64,000 nucleotides of DNA, taken from the IMG/VR virus record IMGVR_UViG_3300042892_005961, positions 62,001 to 126,000 of that record, one strand, 5' to 3'. Numbering within the stretch: the stretch's first letter is position 1; each line of letters begins with the position of its first letter. The position numbers and the translations under genes were made by a program. Shown here piece by piece: positions 62,265 to 64,000 of this stretch. The notes under the pieces are model-generated. The model made no database searches and was not told the origin of the DNA. It worked only from the letters and a program-made list of their open reading frames with translations. This stretch comes from a virus.

Positions 62265-62788
62265 TAAGGTTTCTGTATTTGGTCCAAAGTTAACGAAACT
62301 GCAGTATTTCTTCCAAATATTTTTATTTCTACGTCAACACGATCACCTTTTACTTCTTTAATAATACCACTAAATTCTTTGAATGGTCCTTCACATACTA
62401 TAATAGATTCTCCTGTATCAAATTTTAATTTTTTACTTTCAATATGTTCTTCTAATGTATCATCTTTCAATATACGTCTAACGTCAGTATCTTTTAATAA
62501 CATTGGCATCCTATCACCCATCATACCCATAATATTAGGTATTAAAGATATTACCTTCAAATCATCATTTTCTAATTGTTTAAGAGATTCAAAATAAAGA
62601 TATCCACTATATAATACTTTTTCTCTAATAACTTTTTTATTTTTAACTACAACGAATTCTTTCTCAGTAGGACAAACAAATCTTACAATTTTATTTATTC
62701 TACCTAAACCAATATCTTTATTGAATTGTTCAGTTAATGATCTTTCTTTACCGGGTAAAACTTTTACCACGTACCATGCTGTATTCAT
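62264..62788 (-). CDS. nusG: NusG/Spt5-like transcription factor
   Basis: 174 aa, the usual NusG length. WYVVKVLPGKERSL at the N-terminus, KVLYSGYLYFESL and NIMGMMGD match the NGN domain, and EGPFKEFSGIIKEV with VDVEIKIFGR is the KOW domain. It probably binds RNA polymerase and sets elongation or termination, possibly for late transcription. Either phage-specific or acquired from the host. Confidence 0.85.
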   Translation of the reverse strand: MNTAWYVVKVLPGKERSLTEQFNKDIGLGRINKIVRFVCPTEKEFVVVKNKKVIREKVLYSGYLYFESLKQLENDDLKVISLIPNIMGMMGDRMPMLLKDTDVRRILKDDTLEEHIESKKLKFDTGESIIVCEGPFKEFSGIIKEVKGDRVDVEIKIFGRNTAVSLTLDQIQKP

Positions 62789-62793
62789 GTCCT

Positions 62794-63807
62794 TTATTTT
62801 ATATCCTTTAATTTATTCTTTAGTTCCGTTTCTAATTTTTTTAATCTTTTTTCTTCTTCTTTTCTTTCTTTTTCTACTTGTCTTGCCTTTTTTAAAATAT
62901 CTCTTATTTTTCTTTCTTCTATCAATCTGTGTTTTTTCTCTTCTTTACCTTCAACTTGTGGAGCCTTATAATTCATAATCAATAATTCCGTTCCTTCATT
63001 TTGTGTTCCGTCTTTCTTAGCTGCAGCCGCTTTCTTAAAATTCTCGGTTCTCCATTCAAATTGATCTTTTGGAAACCATTCAACTAATTGAGGGAAATTG
63101 TAATATGATAAACTAAATTTACCTTCAATACTTTTCATACACTCCGCTAATCTAATATGATCGTTAACATCAAAATCGTGATTAGAATAATAGTTCTCAG
63201 TTTTCCAATATGGTGGATCCATATAGAAATATGTTGTCGGTGAATCATATTGTTTTACAACATCACAAAAATCTTTGTTCTCAACAAAACTAATACGATC
63301 AATGTGTTCTCTATATTTTGGGTTCTTTAACTTATCCATAAAAATTAAAACCTTACAACGATAGGCACCTTTATAATCTGTATATGAAGATGTTTCAGGT
63401 TTTGACCCTGAGAATACTTGTGTCAACACATACACATACTTACAAGTTATTTCTAAACTATTCTCTTCTGTTATAACTAATTCAGGATTAAATACTTCTT
63501 TCTGATATTGATTAAACATTTGTTCATATTCAGGTGGTGTGTCTTCAACTCCAACCGTTTGACATGGGTACGTTGATAACGCCTGATGTAAAACATCATA
63601 TTGTTTAGTCCACTTCATTAAGTTCGCATTAAGACGATTAAAGTCATTATAAACGACCGTTTTTAGATTTGGGAACTTGGTCAAATCCATATTAAAAAAT
63701 ACCCAAAACATACCACTAAAACCTTCTACGTATGTTTCAATATCTGTGGGTATATGTGGAACAATCCATTTACCTATTCGTGCCTTTCCTCCAATGTAAC
63801 TAATCAT
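62794..63807 (-). CDS. dam: DNA adenine methylase (Dam-type)
   Basis: 337 aa. SYIGGKARIGKWI is the SAM-binding N-terminal motif and DPPY (197-200) the catalytic motif IV. VYNDFNRLNANLM fits the target-recognition part of Dam-like enzymes. The C-terminal 60 residues form a Lys/Glu-rich coiled coil not found in typical Dam (about 270 aa). It probably methylates N6 of adenine, protecting the phage DNA; the sequence target is unknown. Confidence 0.87.
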   Translation of the reverse strand: MISYIGGKARIGKWIVPHIPTDIETYVEGFSGMFWVFFNMDLTKFPNLKTVVYNDFNRLNANLMKWTKQYDVLHQALSTYPCQTVGVEDTPPEYEQMFNQYQKEVFNPELVITEENSLEITCKYVYVLTQVFSGSKPETSSYTDYKGAYRCKVLIFMDKLKNPKYREHIDRISFVENKDFCDVVKQYDSPTTYFYMDPPYWKTENYYSNHDFDVNDHIRLAECMKSIEGKFSLSYYNFPQLVEWFPKDQFEWRTENFKKAAAAKKDGTQNEGTELLIMNYKAPQVEGKEEKKHRLIEERKIRDILKKARQVEKERKEEEKRLKKLETELKNKLKDIK

Positions 63808-63879
63808 TAATCATTTATTTATATCAAAAAATATAACCAAAATATTTGATAAAGAGAAATTTAAAGTATATATTTTATT
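63808..63879. promoter_or_regulatory. Divergent intergenic region
   Basis: A 72-base AT-rich spacer between the minus-strand Dam gene and a plus-strand gene at the right edge. It contains the inverted repeat TATCAAA (63822-63828) / TTTGATA (63845-63851), a possible operator. Promoters for both directions should lie here, with no confident boxes. Confidence 0.4.
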
Positions 63880-64000
63880 ATGGCTTGTAAAACATGTAAA
63901 GAAAAGGGTGATATCAAAGATGCTGGTAGTTTTGTACCTACAGGAGTTATCGTATTTGCGATAATTTGGACCTGTTTTGGTATCTATGGTGTTTATTCTT
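63880..64000 (+). CDS. Small membrane-like protein, N-terminal part (runs off right edge)
   Basis: ATG at 63880, open to the right edge (40 codons). MACKTCKEKGD has a CxxC pair, followed by an apolar helix (VIVFAIIWTCFGIYGVY). Probably a small membrane protein with a metal- or redox-binding N-terminus. Family not recognised. Confidence 0.5.
   Translation, partial: MACKTCKEKGDIKDAGSFVPTGVIVFAIIWTCFGIYGVYS

Noticed and set aside
1-64000. tRNA genes
   Set aside because: No cloverleaf-like segment with a CCA end or T-loop consensus was found by eye in gaps, which are all short and AT-rich.

Overview
The window looks like the accessory and tail-fibre part of a large, AT-rich, tailed double-stranded DNA phage. 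It has long fibre-like proteins, a Peptidase S74 tailspike chaperone, concanavalin/LamG adhesin tips, a Dam-type methylase, a NusG-like factor, and dense gene packing with many 4-base start/stop overlaps. No rRNA, tRNA or cellular housekeeping gene was seen. Start codons generally follow A/T-rich leaders without a Shine-Dalgarno sequence, which fits a Bacteroidetes (perhaps flavobacterial) host; this is an inference.

Layout. (1) 1-3103, minus strand: 2OG-Fe(II) oxygenases, two sulfotransferase-like genes and a zinc-ribbon protein. (2) 3126-5693, minus: an ATP-grasp-like/Hint fusion, then DUF2061, a nucleotidyltransferase and an APS kinase, which together suggest supply of the sulfate donor PAPS. 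(3) 5713-14723, minus: SGNH hydrolases, a carbamoyltransferase, glycosyltransferases and a UDP-sugar dehydrogenase. (4) 14800-24179, plus: sugar epimerases, an RmlC-like epimerase, a split thiamine-diphosphate enzyme, SGNH proteins, more glycosyltransferases and an epimerase-oxygenase fusion, closed by a bidirectional terminator. (5) 24207-35638, minus: a glycosyltransferase, two twitch-type radical SAM enzymes (one fused to two lectin domains), two GT7 enzymes with a lectin domain inserted, a DID-motif glycosyltransferase and a methyltransferase. (6) 35663-45309, minus: a cassette of adhesin/fibre-tip proteins and a repeat fibre. (7) 45423-60166, minus: giant Thr/Ser/Gly-repeat fibres and Pro/Thr-repeat mucin-like proteins. 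(8) 60244-63807, minus: glutaredoxin, thioredoxin, AAA ATPase, NusG-like protein and Dam methylase. A plus-strand gene begins at the right edge.

Working model (inference): regions 1-5 make and transfer an elaborate sugar that may be carbamoylated, sulfated, acylated or deacylated, and hydroxylated. The Ser/Thr-rich fibres and Pro/Thr mucin-like proteins next door are plausible acceptors, so the phage may glycosylate its own tail. Modification of the host surface is the main alternative. A minus-strand element reading AAGTATTTAT lies upstream of several fibre genes, in two cases just after a terminator hairpin (and in a one-mismatch form in a third), and may be the late promoter.
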